Assembly (NCBI GenBank): GCA_022510685.1
Contig: JAFLTA010000006.1
Span: 1-53,515, forward strand
Direction: 5' to 3'
Source: Lachnospiraceae bacterium
Lineage (GTDB): Bacteria; Bacillota; Clostridia; Lachnospirales; Lachnospiraceae
Length of the DNA: 53,515 nucleotides
Each line of letters starts with the position of its first letter. The first letter of the stretch is position 1. Shown here piece by piece: positions 8,266-16,995 of this stretch. Both the position numbers and the translations under genes were made by a program. Below the pieces are notes generated by a model. That model did not search any database. It was not told where the DNA came from and saw nothing but the letters and a program-made list of their open reading frames with translations.

Positions 8266-9132
8266 CTATTCCTTTCGATACTGCTCAACCAATTTTTCAA
8301 ACTTAGCAATATAGTTTGCGATTTTCTTTTCATTTCCTTCGATGGCAAGCATAGGTTTTCTCTTTCCGACAATGATAACTCCCGGAATATCCGGTTCATT
8401 TGTCTGGTCATTCCAACGCATATGCTCCGTATGAGATTTCAGGAATCTGCCTTTTAGATTTGGACATTTTGCTACCAGCCACGCAACCTGCTCGGTTGTA
8501 TAATGGTTGGATGGGAAATTAAACACCTCTAAATTAGGCATATCGGGAATAAACGAAATGTCCATATCCCTGATTTTATTACCATAAAAATCTATACGTT
8601 TTATCTTTGTATTAATAAAAGGTTTCAGGCTTTCAAGTTCTGATGTGTAACACACAGCGTCACCAAATCCGAACCATTCTAAGGCAGGTGCTTTCTCCAC
8701 GCCGGATAAGTCATGAAGCCTTGTAAAATCATTTAACTCTACAGCTCTTAAAGCATGGTTTTGGCTCATATCCCACAATTTTGTAATTCTTTGGTTATGA
8801 AACCAATAAACACATTCTAATTCCGGTAATGTTCCGAGTAAAGACCAATCCTCTACTGCTTTGTTTTTGAAAAACTTAATATAACGAAGTTGCTTGCCAT
8901 AAGTTTGAATAAAATATTCAAAAGTATCTTGGCGTAGCCCTAAAATAGTAACGGATTTAACTTCCGGATAATTCGCCAGTTTATCTATATCACGGATTTG
9001 TATTTTGCCACCGCTTACATCCGCATCAGGAGGGCAGAGAATTAACTGTGTTTCTTTTGCGCCATCCTCATAACTTGGATAATTCCACTCCTGTTTTTCC
9101 AACTCATCAAAATAAGATACGTGTACATTCAT
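8266..9132 (-). CDS. Leucine-rich-repeat-like protein of unknown function
   Basis: The 288-residue protein has a run of irregular leucine-rich-repeat-like units (for example PELECVYWFHNQRITKLWD and PNLEVFNFPSNHY), with no signal peptide or membrane segment, so it is probably cytoplasmic. The ATG at 9132 has AAAGGATAA upstream; the frame extends seven codons further only through a TTG, which is less likely. A role in protein binding is inferred from the repeats. It reads toward the ABC permease and has its own promoter side at the tandem hairpin repeats. Confidence 0.65.
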   Translation of the reverse strand: MNVHVSYFDELEKQEWNYPSYEDGAKETQLILCPPDADVSGGKIQIRDIDKLANYPEVKSVTILGLRQDTFEYFIQTYGKQLRYIKFFKNKAVEDWSLLGTLPELECVYWFHNQRITKLWDMSQNHALRAVELNDFTRLHDLSGVEKAPALEWFGFGDAVCYTSELESLKPFINTKIKRIDFYGNKIRDMDISFIPDMPNLEVFNFPSNHYTTEQVAWLVAKCPNLKGRFLKSHTEHMRWNDQTNEPDIPGVIIVGKRKPMLAIEGNEKKIANYIAKFEKLVEQYRKE

Positions 9133-9166
9133 ACGGATTATCCTTTCGTTCAATCTGTTTTTTCGA

Positions 9167-9338
9167 TTATATCATATTTACTGCGCATGATTTCTGCGCA
9201 AATTGAGAACGAAGTTCTCATAAGATAAACGCACAGTGTGCGTTTATTATATCATATTTACTGCTCATGATTTCTGCGCATATTGAGAACAAAGTTCTCA
9301 TAAGATAAACGCACAGTGTGCGTTTATTATATCATATC
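9167..9338. repeat. Tandem 80-bp repeat with three hairpins per unit
   Basis: Two copies (9167-9246 and 9247-9326, five differences or fewer) are followed by the first 11-12 bases of a third. Each unit contains TGCGCA twice (TGCTCA once in copy 2), GAGAAC with GTTCTC across 3 nt, and AAACGCAC with GTGCGTTT across 3 nt. It lies between divergent genes (LRR-like and GNAT). It may be a duplicated operator/terminator block or a small hairpin repeat element. Confidence 0.85.
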
Positions 9339-9409
9339 CTCTAACAAAATCAATTTCTTTAATGCTGAAATCAAGGAAACCCAAACACAGGTCATAAGCT
9401 TAAAATCCC

Positions 9410-9438
9410 TTGACATACATATATCGCAGAATTATACT
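9410..9438 (+). promoter_or_regulatory. Sigma-A promoter for the GNAT gene
   Basis: TTGACA (9410-9415), 17-nt spacer, TATACT (9433-9438). An in-frame TTG at 9410 is part of the -35 box, which argues against any translation start there. Confidence 0.85.
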
Positions 9439-9511
9439 ATATCTCGATAAATTTATAGATGCATTAAAGAAGTTAGTGGTTATGTATGCTGAAATAAAAG
9501 GGGTGAAGAAT

Positions 9512-9952
9512 ATGGTAAGGGAAGCGCGACAGGAAGATTTGAATGGGGTATTAGAATTGTATCTTTATCTTCATGAAGATTCCATACCTGAGTTATCGGG
9601 GCATTTAACAGATACATGGAATCAGATTATACAGGATGAAAATCATCATCTTATTGTCAATGAGGTGGAAGGAAAAATCATCTCTTCGTGTGTTTGCGTA
9701 ATTATTCCTAACTTGACCAGAAATGTCCGCCCATATGCTTTTGTGGAAAATGTAGTAACACATTCAGAGTACAGGGGAAAGGGATATGCGACAGAATGTT
9801 TGAAGTTTGCTAAGACTGTGGCAGAAAAGGAAAACTGCTATAAGATGATGCTCCTTACGGGTTCCAAGGAAGAAAAAACATTAAATTTTTATAAGAATGC
9901 CGGATATAACTGTGCAGATAAGACGGCTTTTATTCAGTGGATTGATATGTAG
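9512..9952 (+). CDS. GNAT-family N-acetyltransferase
   Basis: The 146-residue protein starts MVREARQEDL, typical of GNAT enzymes, with GGGGTGA just upstream of ATG 9512; in-frame codons before it belong to the leader. It has the acetyl-CoA-binding motif A, VENVVTHSEYRGKGYATECL (Q/RxxGxG/A), and the C-terminal FYKNAGY strand-helix motif. It transfers an acetyl group to an unknown amine substrate. It has its own promoter and is 54 bp before the next gene. Confidence 0.88.
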   Translation: MVREARQEDLNGVLELYLYLHEDSIPELSGHLTDTWNQIIQDENHHLIVNEVEGKIISSCVCVIIPNLTRNVRPYAFVENVVTHSEYRGKGYATECLKFAKTVAEKENCYKMMLLTGSKEEKTLNFYKNAGYNCADKTAFIQWIDM

Positions 9953-10006
9953 GTATTATGGGGATTTGATAATGAAATTACGTTGGGATTAATATAGGGG
10001 GCATTT

Positions 10007-11227
10007 ATGAAGAGGATTGCGTGTATATTTACCGGTATATGTGTTATTTTATTATCATTTTGCGCTTGTTCGAGCGGACTCTGGGTGCAAAATGGACAGG
10101 GATATTCTGAGGATATGGGGAAATGGGGCAGTCAGCTTGCAGGAGCGTTTGAGCATCGTAATATTGCCTGTATGGATAATACAATAGTATATCCCATTGA
10201 GGGCTATTTATGTTTTTATGATACTGCGGAAGAGAAGATTGTGAAAATACGCACGCCGAAAAATGAAGGAACTTATGGGATTTCAGCGGGAAAAGAATTT
10301 TTTTATGTTTTAATAATTCAGGAAAAAGCAGTTGATGACATTTCGGAACTTCCGGGAGACTTCTATCTGAGGTTGTATCGTCCGGATGGTTCCCTGTACA
10401 AGGAAGTGCCTGTGCCGTTTCAACGCATGTATGTTTCGGATGGGATGGTATATGGGTATTGGCAGCCGGATAGCCTGGGTGACTATGAGCGTAAGGAAGC
10501 GCATATTGAGGCAACTCATTATTTAAGTGAAGAAAAATTCTTGACAGATTTTCCAAGTTATATTTCTGATTGGAATGAAATGGAAGGCGACACGATGCAG
10601 TTTGGCTCCAAAACATTTTATCAATATCCGGCAGATGGAAATATGCACAAAAGAACATATTATTGTGATGACAAATACCTAAATGAGATTCAGCAGTTTT
10701 ATTTTACGGAATATGTAGACGGAGAATTAGCGGTTAATTCTGATCGAAAGATGAAAGAACGTTATTTGAAACAAATGTATTCCATGATGATGAAGAAAGA
10801 AAAAAACTGGGTCACCTATGCGTGGGAAGTAGAGGGGACTTTATATGGTGTTTGTAATATCTACCAGGACAAACCAATCTATCTGACACAGATGGATACG
10901 AGTAGTATTGACTATAGTATTTCCTTCTGCTATAACGAAAGTACAGACACTTTGGATAAATTGGGGGAATACGAAGATGCAGAATTGATTTATGCAGATG
11001 GGAAATGTGCCGTAACGCATACGGTTGATGCTATATATTGTATAGATTTAGCTACGGGTCAGAAAGAAAAGATATTGGATTATGACAGTGTGATCACGGT
11101 AGATGTGCGGGATGGATTATTGCAGGTGTCCAGGCTGGGGAATGAAATGATTGGAGACTCTTATGTGCCGGTAGAACAGGAAAATGATTGGGGAAAAGGT
11201 GTTTTGCTGGTAAAGAAATTATGGTAA
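10007..11227 (+). CDS. Putative lipoprotein, propeller-like
   Basis: The 406-residue protein has a lipoprotein-type signal peptide ending LSFCACSS; Cys21 is the probable lipidated residue although the -3 position is Phe. The body has repeated motifs such as YRPDGSLYKE and ends in strands similar to those of the 3692-5239 lipoprotein, but lacks its Cys/His cluster. It is the first gene of an operon with the acidic protein (15 bp gap), HAD hydrolase and membrane protein. A GGGGG lies before ATG 10007. The function is unknown. Confidence 0.65.
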   Translation: MKRIACIFTGICVILLSFCACSSGLWVQNGQGYSEDMGKWGSQLAGAFEHRNIACMDNTIVYPIEGYLCFYDTAEEKIVKIRTPKNEGTYGISAGKEFFYVLIIQEKAVDDISELPGDFYLRLYRPDGSLYKEVPVPFQRMYVSDGMVYGYWQPDSLGDYERKEAHIEATHYLSEEKFLTDFPSYISDWNEMEGDTMQFGSKTFYQYPADGNMHKRTYYCDDKYLNEIQQFYFTEYVDGELAVNSDRKMKERYLKQMYSMMMKKEKNWVTYAWEVEGTLYGVCNIYQDKPIYLTQMDTSSIDYSISFCYNESTDTLDKLGEYEDAELIYADGKCAVTHTVDAIYCIDLATGQKEKILDYDSVITVDVRDGLLQVSRLGNEMIGDSYVPVEQENDWGKGVLLVKKLW

Positions 11228-11242
11228 AAGGAGGGCAACAAA

Positions 11243-11737
11243 ATGTACATTGAAGAAAAATATTGGAATGATTACATCGGTGGCACTGACGACAGTTTAA
11301 CACTGGTAGAGTATTTGGCGGGTAAGCAGAAAAAAGAAATTTCCTTGGGCGAGATTTTTGCTGATACCGGGCTGGATAAACTGGATGGAGACTTCCGTAC
11401 CACTGATTCGGGATTGGAATACACAGACAAAAATGGTATGGAGTTTGATTTTTACTATGCCATAGATCTTATCACTGACTTAGCGGCTCTCATATTGGAA
11501 TGCAGGGTAAACGGAAGTGTTAATTTGTGCGAATTATTTGGTGACGACTTGGAAACTGACACTCCGAATGTTTGTATTACAGCTACACCGGAGGAGCATG
11601 AATTGATAAATGAGACGTTAAAGGATTTCGTGTCTTCACCCCTCGAGTACGATTTGAGCGAAATGTGTGACGAGGAGGACATGCGGGAAATGGCAGAAAT
11701 CTGTGAAAGTCTGCGAAAAGAATTGTATGAGGAGTAA
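11243..11737 (+). CDS. Small acidic protein of unknown function
   Basis: The 164-residue product is very acidic, with many Asp and Glu residues and a C-terminal helix rich in Glu (LSEMCDEEDMREMAEICESLRKEL). There is no signal peptide or membrane helix. AAGGAGG stands before ATG 11243. I do not recognise the family. Its size, acidity and position after a lipoprotein recall toxin-immunity proteins, but no toxin gene is next to it, so this is only a suggestion. Confidence 0.6.
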   Translation: MYIEEKYWNDYIGGTDDSLTLVEYLAGKQKKEISLGEIFADTGLDKLDGDFRTTDSGLEYTDKNGMEFDFYYAIDLITDLAALILECRVNGSVNLCELFGDDLETDTPNVCITATPEEHELINETLKDFVSSPLEYDLSEMCDEEDMREMAEICESLRKELYEE

Positions 11738-11763
11738 AGGTAGATATTTTAGAGAGGTATCTT

Positions 11764-12477
11764 ATGGATTCAAATCTTGCCAACACAAAAATTATCGTGT
11801 TTGATATAGGTGGCACACTGATGGAGTACAGAAATATGCCCAATGTGTGGACTGAGTATTATCCGACTGCATTTAAGCATATACGGGAGTCTTTACATTT
11901 AGATTTATCGGATGAGGATATTGCAAAATCTGTCGAAATAATGAAGTCGCTCAATCCCCGCGTGAATTATCGTGAGGAAGAGTATTCCCCGGAGAAGATA
12001 TTTGAGGCTGTGACAACTGATTGGAATGTGGAATGTACATTGCAGGACATTATCCGGGAGTTTTTTGATTCTATGGAACTGACACCGTACATATATCCGG
12101 AAACAATATCTGTATTGGAATATTTGAGAGAGCAGGGTATATATATTGCAACTCTCACCGATGTTGCAGCGGGGATGCCGGATGAACTCCATAAAAGTTA
12201 TTTTGAGGAACTTCAGCCATATTTTGATCTGTATGTATCCTCGTTATCCTGCGGGTATCGCAAGCCAAATCCAAAAGGCTTGCAGGATATATCAGGCTAT
12301 TTTCAGATGCCAGTGGAAAATATGATTTTTGTGGGTGATGAAGAAAAGGATATTATGACGGCGAAACGGTTTGGGTGTCGCTCTATATTGATAGACAGGG
12401 AGACCAGAGGGAATGACTTTGGGCAGGATGTCACGATAAGAGATTTAAGGGAATTGTTGATGGGGAATAGAAGATAG
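11764..12477 (+). CDS. HAD-superfamily hydrolase
   Basis: The 237-residue protein has HAD motif I FDIGGTL with nucleophile Asp14, motif II near ATLTDVA, motif III lysine in YRKPNP and motif IV FVGDEEKDI. It has an alpha-helical cap between motifs I and II, as in the COG1011 group. Motif I has Gly where phosphatases usually have the second, acid/base Asp (DxD). This could change or weaken phosphatase chemistry, although the DxGGT form occurs in other HAD proteins. The substrate is unknown. It lies within the 10-13.6 kb operon. Confidence 0.85.
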   Translation: MDSNLANTKIIVFDIGGTLMEYRNMPNVWTEYYPTAFKHIRESLHLDLSDEDIAKSVEIMKSLNPRVNYREEEYSPEKIFEAVTTDWNVECTLQDIIREFFDSMELTPYIYPETISVLEYLREQGIYIATLTDVAAGMPDELHKSYFEELQPYFDLYVSSLSCGYRKPNPKGLQDISGYFQMPVENMIFVGDEEKDIMTAKRFGCRSILIDRETRGNDFGQDVTIRDLRELLMGNRR

Positions 12478-12518
12478 ATGAAATGTGGTTGCATTAATAC
12501 ATATATTAAGGAGTAAAT

Positions 12519-13628
12519 ATGAAACGAACATGTACGGAATCAGAGAAAACGCTGCTGTATAAAAACAGAGGTCAGATGTTGGAAGGGATATACCAGACAG
12601 CATCAAAAAGTACGTTAGGTATTATCTTTATAGTGATATTTTTATCAGCGATTGCAATGCTTGCAACGACCATTGGTTTTTTTGCCATATTTAAATTTAA
12701 GGTGATAAAAATAGTGTTGACGTTTTCGATGACCTTTCTGTTTTTCTTCTACTATGCGGTCTTTTTTGCAATTCTAAATACCATAAGAATCAATAAAGGG
12801 AAGAAAGCTTTTTTCAGGCAAAATAATCTGATGATAAACGGAGCAACTCTGGTTAAGATAGAAGCGGACAATTGCTTTGTATACATAGAGGATGATTTAT
12901 TAGATGAGAAGGGTAAACCGATTTTGATGGAGTATCCTTCCCGTGTTTTTGAGATGTCCGCAGAGGACGAGGGGAAAAGATTCATTGTATTATATGACAG
13001 TGATTCCCGTTTTCAGCTAGTAAGATTAAATGAGGAATTGCGTGGACTGATTCCGGATGATTCTCCTTTTTATCCTTTGACAGGTGAGTACAGTGAGTAT
13101 ACCCGTCTGCCACATCCTAATATGGCGAATGTGGACAAGGACGGACATGATCTTACCGCCGGTGAGAAAGAAAAATATGCAGATTTATATGTTAAAGTAA
13201 TTCGTAGTGTATCCTTGCGCACCATAAAAATCGGTGTCATTGTACTTGCAATTGTGGCTGCATTTATCTGTGTCCTTTTAGATAATTTAGAAGGCGGGCT
13301 CCCTCTGGAAAAGACAGCTCCTATTGCGGGGCTCTCTTGGGGTGGTTATACTTTGTTTATTCTCATTATTACTACCCTTGGCAAACGGAACCTCAGACGA
13401 CAGGGGAGAAAGCTGGTACATGTAAAAGAGGTGGTTTTTCACTCTTATATCATCGGGGAAAATTCCACTACGGTGAAAGTGTATGAGTGGATTGACGGAC
13501 AAGTGCAGTTGTGCGAGTATTCAGCGGGAAATGTTGCGACGGAGACGAAATACGGAACGATTATTTATAAGTTTATTAATGAAAAGGGGGATGCGATTTT
13601 GCTGAATACCAGTCCGGTAGGGAAATAA
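12519..13628 (+). CDS. Membrane protein of unknown function
   Basis: The 369-residue protein has two N-terminal transmembrane segments (about residues 34-58 and 65-90), a soluble region of about 140 residues, a second pair of membrane helices (about 238-255 and 267-287), and a C-terminal soluble part of about 80 residues. AAGGAGT precedes ATG 12519. It is the last gene of its operon and is followed by a terminator. I do not recognise the family. Confidence 0.7.
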   Translation: MKRTCTESEKTLLYKNRGQMLEGIYQTASKSTLGIIFIVIFLSAIAMLATTIGFFAIFKFKVIKIVLTFSMTFLFFFYYAVFFAILNTIRINKGKKAFFRQNNLMINGATLVKIEADNCFVYIEDDLLDEKGKPILMEYPSRVFEMSAEDEGKRFIVLYDSDSRFQLVRLNEELRGLIPDDSPFYPLTGEYSEYTRLPHPNMANVDKDGHDLTAGEKEKYADLYVKVIRSVSLRTIKIGVIVLAIVAAFICVLLDNLEGGLPLEKTAPIAGLSWGGYTLFILIITTLGKRNLRRQGRKLVHVKEVVFHSYIIGENSTTVKVYEWIDGQVQLCEYSAGNVATETKYGTIIYKFINEKGDAILLNTSPVGK

Positions 13629-13644
13629 ATACTATATAAGGATA

Positions 13645-13676
13645 AAAAAAGAAGATGTTTATATCATCTTCTTTTT
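13645..13676. terminator. Bidirectional terminator between convergent operons
   Basis: AAAAAGAAGATG (13645-13656) pairs fully with CATCTTCTTTTT (13665-13676) across an 8-nt loop. With its A and T flanks it can stop transcription from either side. Confidence 0.85.
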
Positions 13677-13700
13677 ATTATCCTTTTTTGTTGAGAAAAT

Positions 13701-14555
13701 TTAGCCAACCATCTGCATATATAGCTCTTCCAAACTCCCCTGCACCGGCACGGCTTCCTCACAAGGCTGCGTATCGCTGATTACCCGCAAATCCACACTA
13801 CCCTTATGCCTCTGCATTTTACTGATCTTATAATGCTCCCTGATATATTTAATTTTCTCTATATCACTCAGTTTACATTCCCATACGGTATCTGTCACCT
13901 GTTGCAAAGCATCTTCCGTATATTCATTCAATCGGATTTTTCCTTTGGCGAGAATCATAACCCGGTCAGCAATATCCTCCACATCCGACACTATATGAGT
14001 GGCAAAAATAATAATTTTCTCACCAGCCATCTCCGTCAATAAATTCTTGAGTCTCATTCTTTCATTAGGGTCTAAACCTACTGTGGGTTCATCCAATATC
14101 AAAATTTCCGGTTCATTTAAAAGTGCTTGTGCAATGTTGATTCGCTGCTTCATACCTCCCGAAAAGGTTCTGATTTTCTTTTTGCGAACATCCCATAAAT
14201 TCACTAAGTTCAAACACTCCTCAATCCTCTTCTCCTCCTCAGCAATATCCTTTAAGCGGGCAACATAGCGCAAAAAAGCCTCCGCTGTATAATCTGGATA
14301 ATATCCCGCTTTTTGCGGTACATAGCCCAACTTACCCCTATAATCAGCACCCATGCCATAAATATCCTTCCCGCCGTAACAAATCTCTCCGGAGAATGGA
14401 TTCTCCACCGTACAAATCATACGAATCGTTGTTGACTTTCCCGCACCATTCGGTCCCAAAAACCCATAAATTCCCGGCTCAAATTCCAGATTCATATCCT
14501 GTATTACTGATTTTCCGTCATAAGCCTGACAGATATTTTTTAACTCTAGTTTCAT
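13701..14555 (-). CDS. ABC transporter ATP-binding protein
   Basis: The 284-residue ATPase has Walker A GPNGAGKST, signature FSGGMKQRI, Walker B ILILDEPTVGLDP and H-loop ATHIVSD, plus a C-terminal extension of about 70 residues. The start MKLELKNI (14555) has GGAGG at 14561-14565; four more codons upstream would run into that site. It pairs with the permease at 14648-15667 and is a paralogue of the ATPase at 5256-5984. Confidence 0.92.
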   Translation of the reverse strand: MKLELKNICQAYDGKSVIQDMNLEFEPGIYGFLGPNGAGKSTTIRMICTVENPFSGEICYGGKDIYGMGADYRGKLGYVPQKAGYYPDYTAEAFLRYVARLKDIAEEEKRIEECLNLVNLWDVRKKKIRTFSGGMKQRINIAQALLNEPEILILDEPTVGLDPNERMRLKNLLTEMAGEKIIIFATHIVSDVEDIADRVMILAKGKIRLNEYTEDALQQVTDTVWECKLSDIEKIKYIREHYKISKMQRHKGSVDLRVISDTQPCEEAVPVQGSLEELYMQMVG

Positions 14556-14647
14556 ACTAACCTCCATTCCGCCACCTTCGCTGACAGCACAAACAGCAAT
14601 AAAAAAAGCTAATTCTTCGTTTCTCTTGTGTGAAATCGGTCAGAAAT

Positions 14648-15667
14648 TCAAGAAGCATAATATTTCTGATGCCGCGTCAACACCCGAAAGAAAAAGATTC
14701 CTCCACCTACCAGCAAAACGGTATACAATAACTCCGCCAAAAACAACCACTGTAGCCGCATCCCGGCGATAGTGACGGGAACTTGCTGCGCCAAATTCTT
14801 GGTATTAATCACATTTAACGGCGTCATCGCTGTAATACGGTTTGCAATCTTTGTACCTACGTGTACAGCTATGGCATCAGGTCTCCACACAAACAATACT
14901 CCCAAACTGACACACATAGCAACTACCGGACTTTTTACCAGAAAAGAAGCACTTAAAGTAATGAGCAGAATCACATTCACCGCAATAAATCCCAGATAAA
15001 ATGTATGTAAATATGCCTCTCCATAATTCATATCCAAGAGACTATCCCTCATCCATGGAGTCATTTGAATACTAGTGTCCCAGCCCCGTCCTCCGGTCAG
15101 CAGAATCACAGGAAGTATTGCCAGAAATATTAGCAGCAAATACAGTATATTAGTAATCAGAAAAGCCGCTGCCACCTTTGCCCTGGTACATTCACGCCTT
15201 CCCCGTCTGGTACTGAGCAAAATTTCCTGCATGCCACATTCTTTCTCGTAAGTAAAAATCGAGGAAAATGCGATTGCTACAAAAATAGGGATATATGCAA
15301 TATAAGAGGATAAGTCCTCCCATGAAAACAACCATTGTTCAAAGTAGCCAAAATGAATCTTAAAATTTACATCAGCGAACAATTCTTCCACCGGCACCAG
15401 CTTCCCATCTGCTATCCAATCATTCATATAATCATATTCCTTAAGTTGATAATCCTTAAAAAAATCTGCCAGGCGCTCATCCGTCAATATTCCCTTGTGT
15501 TTCTCCAAAGTCTGTACCTCCCGTTTCAACTCTTCATGAGACTTTTGGTCAAAATACTGATAACGAAGGTATCCAAATAGTTGTAACAAGCTTAACAAAA
15601 GGATTCCCAGCAAAACAATCCAAACCAACTTCCGTTTCATAATTTTATACAGCTCCAACTGCAGCAT
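14648..15667 (-). CDS. ABC-2-type permease
   Basis: The protein has about 339 residues: a helix after the ELYKIMKRKLVW block, an external loop with many charged residues (about 40-125), then four or five membrane helices to the C-terminus. The second ATG (15667) is preferred because GGAGAGG lies six bases upstream; for the ATG at 15673 the site would touch the start. It forms an exporter with the ATPase downstream. It corresponds to one half of the double permease at 5977-8253. Confidence 0.82.
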   Translation of the reverse strand: MLQLELYKIMKRKLVWIVLLGILLLSLLQLFGYLRYQYFDQKSHEELKREVQTLEKHKGILTDERLADFFKDYQLKEYDYMNDWIADGKLVPVEELFADVNFKIHFGYFEQWLFSWEDLSSYIAYIPIFVAIAFSSIFTYEKECGMQEILLSTRRGRRECTRAKVAAAFLITNILYLLLIFLAILPVILLTGGRGWDTSIQMTPWMRDSLLDMNYGEAYLHTFYLGFIAVNVILLITLSASFLVKSPVVAMCVSLGVLFVWRPDAIAVHVGTKIANRITAMTPLNVINTKNLAQQVPVTIAGMRLQWLFLAELLYTVLLVGGGIFFFRVLTRHQKYYAS

Positions 15668-15704
15668 ATCCATCCTCTCCTCTCTGTATCAATTTAAGTT
15701 CTGT

Positions 15705-16241
15705 TTAGTTCCGCGATAGGGCGGAAAACTCTTTTCGTCCGGAGACACCTGCCTTTTCATAGATATGTCCGGCATGTTTCTTAACGGTTGTCTCCGCAAT
15801 ATATAATTCCTGTGAAATCTGTCGATTCGTATACCCCTTATAAATGAGCCATCCTACTTCCTGTTCTCTGGCACTGAAATTCCATTGCTCTGCCCACTCA
15901 CAGAAATCTTCCATAGTCTTTATCTTTGACTCTGCCTGAGAATCCTGTATTTCGCCTTCTATCTGCCCCCCGCTTTCACTTATTTGCTCTCCTCCTGCAT
16001 TTTTCTCTTCCGAAACTACATTCTTTCCGGAAATTGCATCCTTCTTGGAAATCCTTTCTTCCGAATCAGCATGTCTTGCAAATGCCGGCAATATCACCGG
16101 ACAAGCCAGCAAAAGTACCAGTATATTTGCAAATAAGCGTAGCATAGCGCTCCCCATAGTCTTCCATTGAAGAAGGAGCAATGCTACCAGCAGAAGCGCA
16201 TAAACGATATACAGTAGAATCCATATCCATCTCTTTTTCAA
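15705..16241 (-). CDS. Membrane-anchored LuxR-type HTH regulator
   Basis: The 178-residue protein has two N-terminal membrane helices (about 4-22 and 30-52), a hydrophilic Glu/Ser-rich linker and a C-terminal LuxR/GerE helix-turn-helix (EQEVGWLIYKGYTNRQISQE then AETTVKKHAGHIYEKAGV). It has no receiver domain. The start codon is TTG overlapping the TGA of the preceding gene, with GGAGG upstream, which indicates translational coupling. It probably regulates the neighbouring ABC exporter from the membrane (inference). Confidence 0.82.
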   Translation of the reverse strand: MKKRWIWILLYIVYALLLVALLLLQWKTMGSAMLRLFANILVLLLACPVILPAFARHADSEERISKKDAISGKNVVSEEKNAGGEQISESGGQIEGEIQDSQAESKIKTMEDFCEWAEQWNFSAREQEVGWLIYKGYTNRQISQELYIAETTVKKHAGHIYEKAGVSGRKEFSALSRN

Positions 16242-16738
16242 TCCTCTTCCTCCGCCAGATAATCTTCCAGATACCTCTGTACATATACTTTTAACGGTTC
16301 AATAAACAATAATACAATGGCCATATATAGCAACGAAATAAAATCTACTGACATATTGGGTCCAATCATACTGAGTTCATCCAGGTTCCTCAGTATAACT
16401 ATGGTATATATCCCCACAACCATAATCGTTCCATAGATAATCTGTTTTTGCAGCAGTTTGATTGCCAGTAAAGTCCTCTTAATTTCACAGAGCGAAAAAT
16501 GCCTGTCTTTTTTTCCTAATTGAAATACCCGAAAAAAATCCCTCCATATTCCATGCACCAACATAGATGGTAATGCTATAATAAGCAATAGTACCAATGC
16601 AACAGCGTCAAATAAGTAAGAAAATATTTGGGGTATCTCCTCTATGACTCCCTGGCGTGAGAACAGGGCTGTCAGACACAGAATTCCTATTACGCTGATC
16701 AACTGTACCAAAATCAAATTTCCCGCTCTTTTTTTCAT
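16238..16738 (-). CDS. Small integral membrane protein, partner of the LuxR-type regulator
   Basis: The 166-residue protein has about four membrane helices (residues 7-25, 40-60, 95-115, 128-150) and an acidic C-terminus. GGAAGG precedes ATG 16738. It is the first gene of a minus-strand operon with the membrane-anchored LuxR protein (4-bp overlap) and the ABC exporter. It may be a sensor or anchor for that regulator. I do not recognise the family. Confidence 0.68.
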   Translation of the reverse strand: MKKRAGNLILVQLISVIGILCLTALFSRQGVIEEIPQIFSYLFDAVALVLLLIIALPSMLVHGIWRDFFRVFQLGKKDRHFSLCEIKRTLLAIKLLQKQIIYGTIMVVGIYTIVILRNLDELSMIGPNMSVDFISLLYMAIVLLFIEPLKVYVQRYLEDYLAEEED

Positions 16739-16885
16739 ACTCAGTTACCTTCCTTTCATATCATAAAGTTGCTTTTACACCTGCGTCTTGCTGCGACTAA
16801 TCCTCCAATATTTATGTGACTCACAGCGCGAACCTGCTATGTGTATCCTATGCAATTAAAATACTCTTTCCACGAAAAACTGTCT

Positions 16886-16975
16886 ATACTACTTTTAGGA
16901 AAATTAGGTAGTATTTTTAAATATGGAAAGGTAGTACCACAATCGACACCATTCCATGCCGGTAGTACTACCTTT
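16886..16975. promoter_or_regulatory. Cluster of GTAGTA/TACTAC inverted repeats before the LuxR-ABC operon
   Basis: ATACTAC (16886-16892) pairs with GTAGTAT (16908-16914). AAAGGTAGTAC (16927-16937) pairs with GTACTACCTTT (16965-16975), and the right part holds the palindrome GGTAGTACTACC (16961-16972). The block lies 150-240 bp upstream of the operon on the minus strand, just past the end of the glycerophosphodiesterase gene. It may combine terminator and operator functions. Confidence 0.5.
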
Positions 16976-16995
16976 ATTATTTTGACACTTAAATC

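Noticed and set aside
9410-9511. Longer N-terminus for the GNAT protein starting at TTG 9410
   Set aside because: That TTG is part of a good -35 box, and the homology and ribosome site support ATG 9512.
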